Assembly (NCBI GenBank): GCA_027886185.1
Contig: WOAB01000041.1
Location: 3,348,001 to 3,412,000, forward strand
Length of the DNA: 64,000 nt
Reading direction: 5' to 3'
Origin: Rheum nobile
Lineage: Eukaryota; Streptophyta; Magnoliopsida; Caryophyllales; Polygonaceae
A model generated the notes under the pieces. That model made no database searches. It was not told the origin of the DNA and was given only the letters and a program-made list of their open reading frames with translations. Below, in pieces: positions 36,029 to 46,174 of the stretch. The translations under genes and the position numbers were made by a program. Each line of letters opens with the position of its first letter. Position 1 is the stretch's first letter.

Positions 36029-36175
36029 GTCCTTAACCATACCATTTTGGATATTTAATCACATATTGCCTAAATACACGCGAAATATTGTCTATATCGA
36101 CGCTATATTACACGCTTAAGATAAGCGTGTGGTTTTACACGCTTAAGCTAAGCGTGGAGGGGTATTGTTGGTATT
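36029..36175 (+). repeat. MULE left terminal inverted repeat
   Basis: Pairs with the right TIR. It contains palindromes of the ACACGCTTA-n3-TAAGCGTG class at about 36110 and 36136, and one extra palindrome unit relative to the right end. Further ACACGCTTATCTTAGGCGTG-like units extend to about 36290. Confidence 0.75.
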
Positions 36176-36416
36176 TTTAAAAGACAGATCACTGATGCCA
36201 CGCATGAAACCCAAACATACACGCTTATCTTAGGCGTGTACCCATACGCCTATCTTAGGCGTGTGATTTTTACACGTTTATGTTAGACGTGTACATTTAT
36301 AGCCGTTGGAAAGTTCCGTTGGTGCGTTTAACGGATTTATTTCTTCCTATTTATAGTCGAAGGTCTTGCCATTCCATGTCCAAGAAATCGAAATTGTTTT
36401 CTCATTATTTTAAAGA

Positions 36417-39400
36417 TGTATCATAGTGGTGAGAATAGTAGTGACGAAAAAATGATTGGGTTCAAAGTGAAGAAGAAGAGGAGGAGGACGACAAATGGAT
36501 GGAGTCGAAATTTTTCTTAGATGTGGAAGACGACGAAGCGACTGTCGATTGGGACCCTAGAGGCGAATTTGTGGTTAGTGTTAAAATAGTTTTGCTCTTT
36601 CCTTCATCGGTATTTTAATATGTAATTAGTGTCTTAAATATTGCACTTAATTAGGTAGCCAATATTTAGCATGAATTTGTAGTTATATAATTGGAAATCA
36701 TATGTAGTGTAACATAGTGATGTAGTTATGATGAATTTGTAGTTAACATAAACCGCTACATTTATAGAGGAAAGACTATACAGAGCATTTTATTACCGAC
36801 CTAGTGTGGGATAGTAAAGAAGAATTGTACAAATGGGCGAAAGAAATAGGAAAGGAGCTTGTGATAGCTTTGGTGAAGCATAACTCAAGTCCGTACCAAA
36901 TTAGTATAGTGTGCGATAGGTTTGGGCCTTGGAGATCGGGGAGGCCGAAGGTGAACGAAGAGAATCTAGAGTTGCCGGTTGCTAAAATCCGAAAGTCGAG
37001 ATCCAAAAAGTGTGGGTGTAAGTTTGAGATAATGGGTGTTCGCATGAAGAAAGAGGCATGGACGGTTGGTGAAAAGTGGATCTTGGGTGTGATTAAAGGT
37101 CGGCACAACCATAAGCTACGAACTAGCCTTAAAGGCCATGCATTCATGGGTCGAATGACCGAGGCGGAGCAGCTGTGCGCTAGGAGGTGGGGAGACGGTC
37201 GTAAGACGCCGAATCAAATTGTTTCGGAATTGAGGAAAAACTTCGCGGGAAATGTGACTTCCAGGAAGCAAGTGACCAACTTCTTGCAGAAGCTGCAATA
37301 CGAGGATCGGGGAGAGTTAACGGTTACGCAGTGGCCCCTAAGATTTATGGTTGAGCAGAAATACGTAGTTCATCCTTTGAGGGATGCAAAAACTGATGAG
37401 GTTGCAATCTTATTTTTTGCTAATCCGGAGTCGCTGCGGTTGTTGAAGAAGTTCCCGTACGTGATAATCATTGACGCGACATACAAGACACACAAGTAAG
37501 TCCTAAATTGTAATAATGTGTAGTTTACGACATAAATTGTTATAGTATTTCATTTAAAAATGTGTTTGGTATTTTGAAATGTTTTCCATAGATATGGAAT
37601 GCCACTTGTGGAGATTGTTGGTTTCACCAACACTCATAAGACATTCAACATTGCTTATGCATTTACCCGGGCGGAAAGGATTTACCATTACACGTGGATA
37701 ATGAGGAAAGTTCGGGCATTGTGTTTAGATTTGGGAGTGATGCCGACTGCAATAATGACAGATTGTGAGAAGGCTCTCATAACTGCTATCTAGAGTGTTT
37801 TCGGCACCGAAGTTCAACACCTCTTGTGCTGGGTGCATATAAAGCACAACATCGAGGCCCATCTTGAAGAAGAAGGAAAGTGTGGATGCCTTTGCAAACC
37901 AATGTTGGGCACTTTTTTGCTCAACCAGTGAAGAAAGCTATGAAGAGAGGCTTGCCGTATTACGGATATCGTGGAAGAAAGGCCTTGTCGGATACATGGA
38001 GAACACATGGCTTATTCCGTACAAGACGAGCATAGTAAGGGCGTGGACGGATCATCATCTTTACTTCTTCATGAGGACTTCAAACAGATATGACGTTCAC
38101 AATATGTTGTTTTTTGTACTCATAGTTGTTAATGTCGTACTAACGTCATGTGATTTGACAGGGTTGAGGGGATGCACAAGGTTTTGAAAGATATTATTGG
38201 CTCTAGTAGAGGGGGCTTCAACAGAGTGATCGTGAGGATTCACCATGCCATCATCCTTCAAATAGATCAGATTAGGGGGAGCATAAACCTTTCACTTTCC
38301 AAACGACCAACGGATTTCGATGATGTATCGATGATGCCAGTTGTACGAGCTACTTTTTCTAGGCTCTTCTACCAAGTGTCAGATAGGTGCTTTGATATGT
38401 TGTTGGGCTATTACGATTTCTTGAAGAAGAGGGAATTCTCAGAAGAATGCACCGACCATTGGGTGAGAGATTGCCTTGGGTTGCCTTGCGTGCACAGCAT
38501 TGCAAGAGCCATCGTTTCAAGAACACCTCTCATTCCGTCAGACGTTCACGAGTTCTGGAGGGACTTGAAATGGGAAGAGACTCCAACAACAACTCCTGGC
38601 CCTTCTGCCTACATTCGAATGGACATTACATAGATGAGACTTCGTGAAATGTTTGCCAGGTTGGAGGTTGGGACATTGAAGAAAGGCACGACATTCCTAC
38701 TAGGTGAGTTGTACCACGACTTGGAGCATCCAAAAGAGAGTACTTTGTTGGAGCCGACGGGGATCAAGTCAAAAGGAAGGCCAAGTGGTGCTAGGAACAA
38801 GGAGAAGGTGGATGAGAAGGCGGAGAAGAGGGATAAGTGCTTGTTTGATCATAGACGGGATGAGCTCCACGAGAATGAGAAGAAGGCGGGGCCGAAGACA
38901 AAGGCGAAGGCAAGTGCGAGCACTGGTAGAGGCCCAAGTCGTCCTAAAAATCAAGCAAGTGCATCTACTGCAGTAGTGATGGACTTTGACGACTTGCAGT
39001 CCCAACCCATACTAGAAGAATCACAACCAGAAGATTTGCAGTGGCCTGAAGAACCTAGTATTCCCATTGTTCATATGGGGGTGAACTTTGGGATTGACAA
39101 TATGGATGACTTTTGGATTCCGTACATCAAGAATGTTAGAGATGTATGCCCCGACGGACATTGTGGATATCGGTCGATGGCTGTATTGTTGGGGAGGCAA
39201 GAGAAGGAATATCCCAACATCCGACACGAGATGGTAGCGGAATTGCTTGACAACCGAGAGCTATACGAGCCGATACGTTGCCGTCTTCGACAAGGGTCTT
39301 GGGATGATCTTATCTTTCAAGTGAACCATTACAGAAGCCCTTGCTCAGAAGTATACTGGCTTCACATGCCATTGATGGGTTTAGTATTTGCCACACTATA

Positions 39401-39814
39401 TCAGGTTGGTCTCGTCTTGTTAACGTGGGAAGCTCCGACGTTTTGCTTACCGTTGAGGAATAGGACATCAAGCATAGGACCTCCAGACAAGATTCTTGCC
39501 ATGGCACACGTAGGCAATCATGATCACTTCATACCGGTAAAGGTGCTTTCTAATAAAATATTTATGAAATTAGGTTACATTGTTTTCACTACTCAAATAG
39601 TTTGTGTGTGTATATGTAGGTGGTGATTAAGGAAGGGTCGCCAATACCGTACACTCCTGGTTCGTGGCGCAAAAACGCAGATCGAAACATTTTGTGGTGG
39701 ACAACAAAGTTTGAGTGGAATTTGAAGACGTATCGAGATTACCGCATTGCAAATGGTCGGGAACCAGATCCTTTTATGTATGTGGGAGACGGATCCGTTC
39801 ATGTACTTGATTGA
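36417..39814 (+). pseudogene. MULE transposase fused to OTU cysteine protease
   Basis: Likely exons: acidic N-terminus 36417-~36573, then 36768-37496, 37592-~38093, ~38162-39538 and 39621-39814. Domains in order: FAR1/MuDR-like DNA-binding region with KCGCKFEIMG and GRHNHKL; MULE transposase core with IIIDATYKTHK (first Asp) and IMTDCEKALI (second Asp); SWIM zinc-finger pattern CTDHWVRDCLGLPCVH; Lys-rich linker; OTU domain with VCPDGHCGYRSM (catalytic Cys) and GNHDHFIPV (catalytic His). Lesions: frameshift in the A-run near 36455, TAG at 37791-37793, frameshift near 37863, an AT in place of the GT donor near 38091, and TAG at 38631-38633. The transposase would cut and paste the element; the OTU part belongs to a family that removes ubiquitin-like tags. 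Confidence 0.85.
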
Positions 39815-39949
39815 TGATACGAGTATGTAATGTAATATTTAGACGGCTTTGATGTGTTCATATTACTTTGATGTGTTTTACATTATGTCTACGTTCGAAG
39901 TAGTACAAACTCGCTTTTTATCTTGATTTAATGGGCCTATACTGGGGCG

Positions 39950-40110
39950 AAGTAGTACAAAACATAACAAATGACATTCCCTCATTCACTAATTCCGCTT
40001 GATTCCTTTTCGATGTCCCTCTTTCGCTAATTCCGCTTGATTCCTTTTCGATTTCGATGTCCCTCTTTCGCTAATTCCGCTTGATTCCTACAAAACATAA
40101 CAAATGGTTA
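39950..40110. repeat. Short tandem repeat between transposase and GRF gene
   Basis: Three imperfect units contain CTTTCGCTAATTCCGCTTGA and TTCCTTTTCGATGTCCCT. A flanking phrase TACAAAACATAACAAATG is also duplicated (about 39956 and 40089). Confidence 0.7.
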
Positions 40111-40121
40111 CTTCTATCTTT

Positions 40122-40445
40122 CTAACACCTACGATGTTTATTTGTTATTTTTCGTAAACAATACCTACAAAGACCCTCATTCTGCTTTAGAAGTTGTTGT
40201 TTTTCCTTCCACAACCCCATAATGACCTCGTGTGCCATCTCGTCGTATGGTGGATCGAACCACGCAAAGAAATCACATCCCCCTTTATTATCAGGTTTGT
40301 GGACATCGTACATCCCCAATTCAGGGCATCCCCAGTACCTTCTTCCGTACTGCCACTGTCGGTCACAAGTGTGTATGACCGCCTTCAAATTACAAAAGCA
40401 AAATCTCTCTCCCGTAGTTGAACTCGAACTCGACGAAGAGGCCAT
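40122..40445 (-). CDS. GRF-type zinc-finger protein (MULE cargo)
   Basis: A 107-residue intronless frame with its ATG at 40445, opening MASSSSSSSTTGERFCFCN. A GRF zinc-finger pattern follows (about residues 13-65): CFC, HTCDRQ, a central GRRYWGCPELG and GGCDFFAWFDPP. This supplies the conserved Cys residues and the aromatic FFAW. GRF zinc fingers bind nucleic acid, often single-stranded, in repair and topoisomerase proteins; small plant versions of unknown function are common inside transposons. A basic Cys-rich tail ends in KHRRC. It is divergently paired with the B3 gene, and its leader and first codons are an inverted duplicate of that gene's. The frame is intact although the neighbouring transposase is broken. 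Confidence 0.75.
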   Translation of the reverse strand: MASSSSSSSTTGERFCFCNLKAVIHTCDRQWQYGRRYWGCPELGMYDVHKPDNKGGCDFFAWFDPPYDEMAHEVIMGLWKEKQQLLKQNEGLCRYCLRKITNKHRRC

Positions 40446-40790
40446 ACTAACTTTTGGAGAACTAAAACACAATTAGAGAGGAGAAGGGTGTATAGGGTTT
40501 AGGATGACATTGTTCGTATTTGTAGGGTGAAATAGAGCCGTTACAAGTGACTGTTACAACATACACGCTTAGCTTAAGCGTGTATGTTGTAACGGTCACT
40601 TGTAACTGTCATACGCTTACCATAAGCGTGCAGTTTGTAACGGCCATTTTCCAACGACTCTATTTCATCCTATAAATACAAACAATTTCATACAAACAAT
40701 TACACCCTTCTCTTACTCTTATCCTTCTCTTAGCTAATTGTGTTTTAATTCTCCAATAGTTAGTATGGCCTCTTCGTCGAGAAATGTGAT
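40429..40790. promoter_or_regulatory. Inverted-duplicated bidirectional promoter
   Basis: The two halves are homologous in opposite orientation, including 5' leaders and the first codons of both genes. Both arms share AATTGTGTTTTA, TTCTCCAA and GTTAGTATGGCCTCTTCGTC, then an ACACCCTTCTC block and a CTCTATTTCA block. The centre near 40573 is a palindrome of about 70 bp with GTTACAACATACACGCTTA as its left arm. TATA-like elements are CCTATAAATACA (plus, about 40669) and CCCTACAAATAC (minus, about 40530). A second palindrome unit (ATACGCTTACCATAAGCGTG) lies at 40611-40630. Duplicate promoters make co-expression likely, but I infer that only from symmetry. Confidence 0.75.
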
Positions 40791-41298
40791 AGTAATCAAT
40801 GACGACTCAAATTCCTCTGTCGTCGAAGAAGACAACAACTACACCTCTGATGATGATGCTAGAGATGTTGGAAATTCAGCATTAGAAAGAGCTGAAGCTA
40901 TGCAACGTGATCCTCAGAAGAGTTTCATTATTGTACTAAATCAAACCATGCTCTACCCAGAATATCGGGTGGTAAGCACCACATCCTTCATTATGTAAAT
41001 TTATGATTCGGATTACTTCATAATATCAACTTTAAATGCACTTACTGATATGCAGAGTATCCCGAGGGAGCATGCTTTGAAATTCCCGAGTTCTGCAACA
41101 ACAACGGAAGTCACCCTGGATTGTGGTAATGCTAATTTGCTTGTGTGTATCGCAACGAGTGGGAATCGATACAGATTTGGCAACGGCTGGCGGGATTTTG
41201 TAAGATGGCATGAATTGGAAATCCATGACACATTAGTGTTTGAACTAATAGGTTGGCGTCCCCAAGTTATATATCTAGTAACCATATTCAAAGCTTAG
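40765..41298 (+). CDS. B3-domain DNA-binding protein (MULE cargo)
   Basis: Exons 40765-40971 and 41056-41298, phase 0, GTAAGC donor and GCAG acceptor, 149 aa. The ATG at 40765 was chosen because it matches the mirrored start of the GRF gene. The N-terminus is Ser- and Asp-rich (SSVVEEDNNYTSDDDA). Residues about 70-149 form a B3-like fold signature: IPREHALKFP, then RYRFGNGWRDFVRWHELEI and DTLVFELIG. B3 domains are plant-specific sequence-reading domains (as in ARF, REM and ABI3 proteins). Only a single B3 and no activation domain is visible. A plausible but unproven role is binding the element's own palindromes. The frame is intact. Confidence 0.75.
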
Positions 41299-41390
41299 GG
41301 ATATTATGTTTATTTTGTTATGTATGTATTTTTCGGATGACATGTACTACTACACATTAGTAAAAGAAATTGTGTTTTAATTCATGACAT

Positions 41391-41837
41391 GCCCCAATAC
41401 TATCAAAAAAGGCTTAATGGACCCAAACTAGGCCCAATACTACAAAAAAGCCTTAATGGGCCCAAACTAGGCCCAATACTACCAAAAAAGGCTTAATGGG
41501 CCTAAACTAGGCCCAATACTACCAAAAAAGCCTTAATGGGCCCAAACTAGGCCCAATACTACCAAAAAAGGCTTAATGGGCCCAAACTAGGCCCAATACT
41601 ACCAAAAAAGTCTTAATGGGCCCAAACTAGGCCCAATACTACCAAACAAGCCTTAATGGGCCCAAACTAGGCCTAATACTACCAAACAAGCCTTAATGGG
41701 CCCAAACTAGGCCTAATACTACCAAAAAAGGCTTAATGGGCCCAAACTAGGCCCAATACTACCAAAAAAGGCTTAATGGGCCCAAACTAGGCCCAATACT
41801 ACCAAAAAAGCCTTAATGGGTCCAAACTAGGCCCAAT
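41391..41837. repeat. 40-bp tandem repeat, ~11 copies
   Basis: Units of exactly 40 bp, each containing CTTAATGGGCCCAAACTAG and GCCCAATACTACCAAAAAAG, differ by only a few substitutions. Each unit carries TGGGCC/GGCCCA, the core of site II promoter elements. The array starts about 90 bp after the B3 stop codon. Confidence 0.9.
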
Positions 41838-42590
41838 TCTCGTATTACATAAGTATACTAACATGATCTAAGTTCATATTACTTTCTCGTATTACTTAAG
41901 TATGCTAATATGATCTAAGTTCATATTACTTTCTCGTATTACATAAGTATACTAAAATGATCTAAGTTCATATTACTTTCTCGTATTACATAAGTATACT
42001 AAAATGATCTAAGTTCCTATTACTTTCTGATATTACATAAGTATTACTTTCTCATATTACTTTCTCGTATTACATAAGTATGCTAACATGATCTAAGTTC
42101 CTATTACTTTCTCATATTACATAAGTATACTAACATGATCTAAGTTCCTATTACTTTATGATATTACATAAGTATTACTTTCTCATATTACATAAGTATT
42201 ATTTTCTCATATTACTTTCTCGTATTACATAAGTATACTAAAATGATATAAGTTCATATTACTTTCTCGTATTACATAAGTATACTAAAATGATCTAAGT
42301 TCCTATTACTTTCTGATATTACATAAGTATTACTTTCTCATATTACATAAGTATTACATAAGTATGCTAACATGATCTAAGTTCCTATTACTTTCTCATA
42401 TTACATAAGTATACTAAAATGATCTAAGTTCCTATTACTTTATCGTATTACATAAGTATGCTAACATGATCTAAGTTCCTATTACTTTCTCATATTACAT
42501 AAGTATTACTTTCTCATATTACATAAGTATACTTTCTCATATTACTTTCTCGTATTACATAAGTATGCTAACATGATCTAAGTTCCCTAA
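41838..42590. repeat. ~47-bp tandem repeat, variable higher-order structure
   Basis: Units read TCTCGTATTACATAAGTATA then CTAAAATGATCTAAGTTC and ATTACTT, about 47 bp. They are interspersed with shortened units (CTCATATTACATAAGTATTA), so spacing alternates. It directly abuts the 40-bp array. Confidence 0.85.
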
Positions 42591-43305
42591 TTTAGACAAA
42601 CAAGTTCATGCATGATTTCAATCTTATGTTAAGCGAAAGCCTACACACCTAAGCTACGCACATACTCACACGCTTAAGCTAAGCGTGTAACCACACGCCT
42701 AAGCTAAGCGTGTGGTTATGCATGGGGAGATTGCAATCTCGATTATTTGAGGTAGGTATCAAACGACAATGCATGGGAAGATTGCATGGGGAGATTGCAA
42801 TCTTATCCTCATGAACTCTTCTTTTGATGAACTCTCATCTACCGCACAGTCGTAAATTAAGTTAACCCCCAGCTACCACAAGAGTAAAATGAGAATTTTG
42901 AGGACATTATAAATCTTGTTATAGTTTGAGGTAAGTATCAAACGACATAGTACGGACTCTAAGTCCTGACCCAAAAAAGCTAAGAAAATGAGTACGCTCT
43001 TGCTTCTTTACTTTGCACGAATCACATGGGACTAGTATTTCTCATGTACTAAGTTCATATTAACTTTCCATTTTGTGCTTATTTGTTTTTCGATGGTAAT
43101 CGTTTCGTACTGTGTCGATTTTCTTATAGTTCTTCATACATCTTGTTATGGCTCGGTAAAGTTATGTTGGTATTTCGTACTTTGAGGTAAGTATCAAACG
43201 ACATAATAAACATGAACAAACATACTAAACCAAATAAGATAAAATAGATAACATTTACAGAAACACTCCCTACATATGAATCGTGTCTAATCCAAACATA
43301 AAAAC
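42591..43305. other. Spacer with palindromes and repeated GAGGTAAGTATC phrase
   Basis: Two palindromes of the ACACGCTTAAGCTAAGCGTGT class lie at about 42669-42711. The phrase TTTGAGGTAAGTATCAAACG recurs near 42748, 42927 and 43181. TGCATGGGGAGATTGCAATC is duplicated near 42719 and 42783. No gene is seen. Confidence 0.55.
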
Positions 43306-43383
43306 TAATGTGGCTGCGAGCCACTACCTTCACCAGGTTCCGTGACAGAATCACGAAACATCTGGGACTGGCGAGGTGGAGGT

Positions 43384-46174
43384 TGTAACACCCCCAAATC
43401 TTAACCCATTTGGAAAGGTATTACCGCCAGTGACTTCAGTGTTCCTTACCGAGATCACCCAAGGCTTTACCGTTTAAATACAATTATGAGATACAAAGGA
43501 TACAAAATGATAACTTTATTCATATAAAACATGAGTCCCGGGATTACATCCCAATCCCGAATAGGACAAATACAGAGTTTAAACAAAATACAACGGAAGT
43601 CTTTTTAAATACATCACAGAGTAAATAAGTTACAGCGAAAGTCTTTCTTGAAATCTTACAAAAAGAGTTATGATCGTAATGATCATCTGCCCAAGGATCT
43701 CAACCTGATTAAAAGATAATTATTAAAACATCCAAAAACAACCATCGTCTTCATAGTCAATCTAGTCTCCTCATATCTTCGCTCTATCTGATGTGTCGAA
43801 TCGAACGGATGACACCAGCCAACCATGCAGAGAACAATTGCGGTTGGTTAGTCTACTGAATAGACTATGCAAGGGTACAAAGCAGAAGGTTCAAAGTAGT
43901 CGTATTAGGTTAGACTCCTCGTCTCTCGAATAAAAGTCGAGTACGTTAGTCAACCACCATACTATACTTGAATATGACAAAAGGCATGCACAAGAGAAGA
44001 TTCTGGAAGACTGAATCTTCACAGAAATCGACCCGAAAGAAGACTCCAACGGAAGTGAGTCTTAAGGAAATATGACAAATCTGGAACGTTTTAAGAAACA
44101 AACATTAATGATTTAAAAGCTGACTTAGATGTTTCGGTTCACAACCAACCTCACCGCATACAGCGAATCCAGATTGGAAAGAGAACGTACTCTGATCAAA
44201 AGTCAAGACGAGCTTTCCTAGCTGTACTATTTACTTAGCTGCACTACTCGCCAAAGGTATATTAATCTTGTGCACTCGGGCACATTATCTTATTTAATTA
44301 TAAAACACACGCCACTGAAATACATTAATATTATTAAGAGCGGCTACAACGCTTTAAATCTCAGGGTGACCATTATGTAGACCCAAACTAAAACAACACA
44401 CAAACACACACACACAAGGCTTAATATTATTCCGAGAACAACGGAAGTTATTATTACACAGGGTGACCTTACGTTCACCCAGATTACACTGCCACAGTGC
44501 TTACACTTTAATTTACAGGGTGACAGTTACGTCCACCCCAATTGCACTAGCTAGGTGCTTAATACACAGGGTGACAATTATGTTCACCCAATTGCGCTAG
44601 CAAGGCGCTTAAACACTTCAGATCCTTAAAGGTGGATAGGAAGCATAGGTCATGACCCTTAAATTATTATTATTCGGAATTATTCCGAGAAATATTACGT
44701 TATAAAGAAACGACTAATCCTTACTTGGATTAGCGTTCCTACCAACACTCGTGCTAACTAGACAGTCTAACACATCAATTATTCACATTAAAGCCATCCA
44801 GGCAAACGACTTAAACATAGAGATAATAGAAACGACTAATCCTTACTTGGATTAGCTTTCCTATTAATCCACATGCTATTCTAGCATTAAGATTAAATTC
44901 ACAACAATACCATCACGGTAATTATCACATATAATTGCGTTATTCTAACAGATATACAACCTATTATAATATCATTATTACAGTTTCCAAAACAGTTTAT
45001 AAAACCATTTCCAGACAAACACAATAATCATTCCAAATTAATTACTCAGATAAACAACTGATAATTAATGTAAATATGGAACGATGAGCAAGAGCGAACC
45101 GCCACTTGCCTTAATCCGCATAGTTTGAATGAAGCCTAACGACGACAGGATTTTGGGCTCGACACAGGAACAGATCTGACACACAGATTCCTTCGGATCG
45201 ACCCATACAGAAACCCTAAGTTAGATCCGACATAACAACAGTACGAATCTAAAGGAAGACGAAAGGATACGAAAGGAACGACGCCCGAACAACGACCACC
45301 CAGGGCCGAGGCCAAAAGAAGCCACAACCTTCTGGCGGCGGTCGCCGGGTTCATTATGGCGGGCTCCGAGTTTATCACGGCGGTCGCTGCCGAGAACACG
45401 GCGGTCGCCGCGGTGAACCCAGGACAGAACGGCGAGGGCAGAAAACTCACCAAACACACGCGAAACGCTCCCCTTTGGCCTTGCTTGGGTTCTGACCTTC
45501 AAAGGAAACCAAGAGGCTTCTCAAGGGCTACTGGAACACACCAACAACACCCCCGGAGATCACCACTAAACTCCGGCGAAGCAAGCTTTTCCGGCGAGAA
45601 GAGATTTGAGAGATTTAGGCTGAGATTTGTGCCCAATCTGACCCAAAACCTCCTCAATTTATAGCCAAAGCACAAGGGGACACCATGATGGTCTACAACG
45701 AGGCGGAGCAGGGCTAAATCGGCGCGTCAGAGGCTCGCCGGTGACTTTTGGGTTTTACCCGCTAGCTAGCTCACGGCGGGTGCCGCCATTCACCCGGTCG
45801 CCGCCTCACAAAACCACTACGGCGGTCACCGTCCTTAATGCGGCGGTCGCCGTTTTCTGGTCTTCGCGCCCAGCTAGAAGACGAGGGCACTGTTGCCTCG
45901 AGCCCTTCGCGGCGGTCGCCGCCACCGTGGCTTTGCCCTTCTCAGCTTTTGGACGATATCGACTTAACTCGGGATAAAAAATAATCGTACACGAATGAGT
46001 ATTAACATCCAAAGCACGTCGTCTGTATATTATTTCACCGAGAAAAATATTATAGATAGAGAGAACATTACATAATGTCTTAAACTCTCTGAATTAAATC
46101 CGACGTACAAAACGGGTGTTCGGGAAAATCCCTAAAATTCCCAAAATAACCTTACAGAAATACGGGGTATCACA
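43384..46174. mobile_element. Solo LTR (2.8 kb) inside the PMD gene
   Basis: The element begins TGTAACACCCCCAAATC and ends ACGGGGTATCACA, TG...CA with short inverted ends. It is flanked by a perfect 5-bp target duplication GAGGT (43379-43383 and 46175-46179). There is no internal coding region and no second LTR, so it is a solo LTR of a long-LTR retrotransposon; the lineage was not determined. The interior has repeats: a GGGTGACNNTTACGTTCACCC block recurs between 44365 and 44600, CGACTAATCCTTACTTGGAT occurs at 44709 and 44832, and GGCGGTCGCCG words cluster at 45330-45920. Confidence 0.85.

Noticed and set aside
41391..41837. CRISPR-like regular repeat
   Set aside because: Units are directly adjacent 40-bp tandem copies without unique spacers, in a plant nuclear context.
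45136..45977. Open frames on both strands in the GC-rich part of the solo LTR
   Set aside because: They lie inside an LTR, are built on GGCGGTCGCCG repeats and match no retroelement domain.
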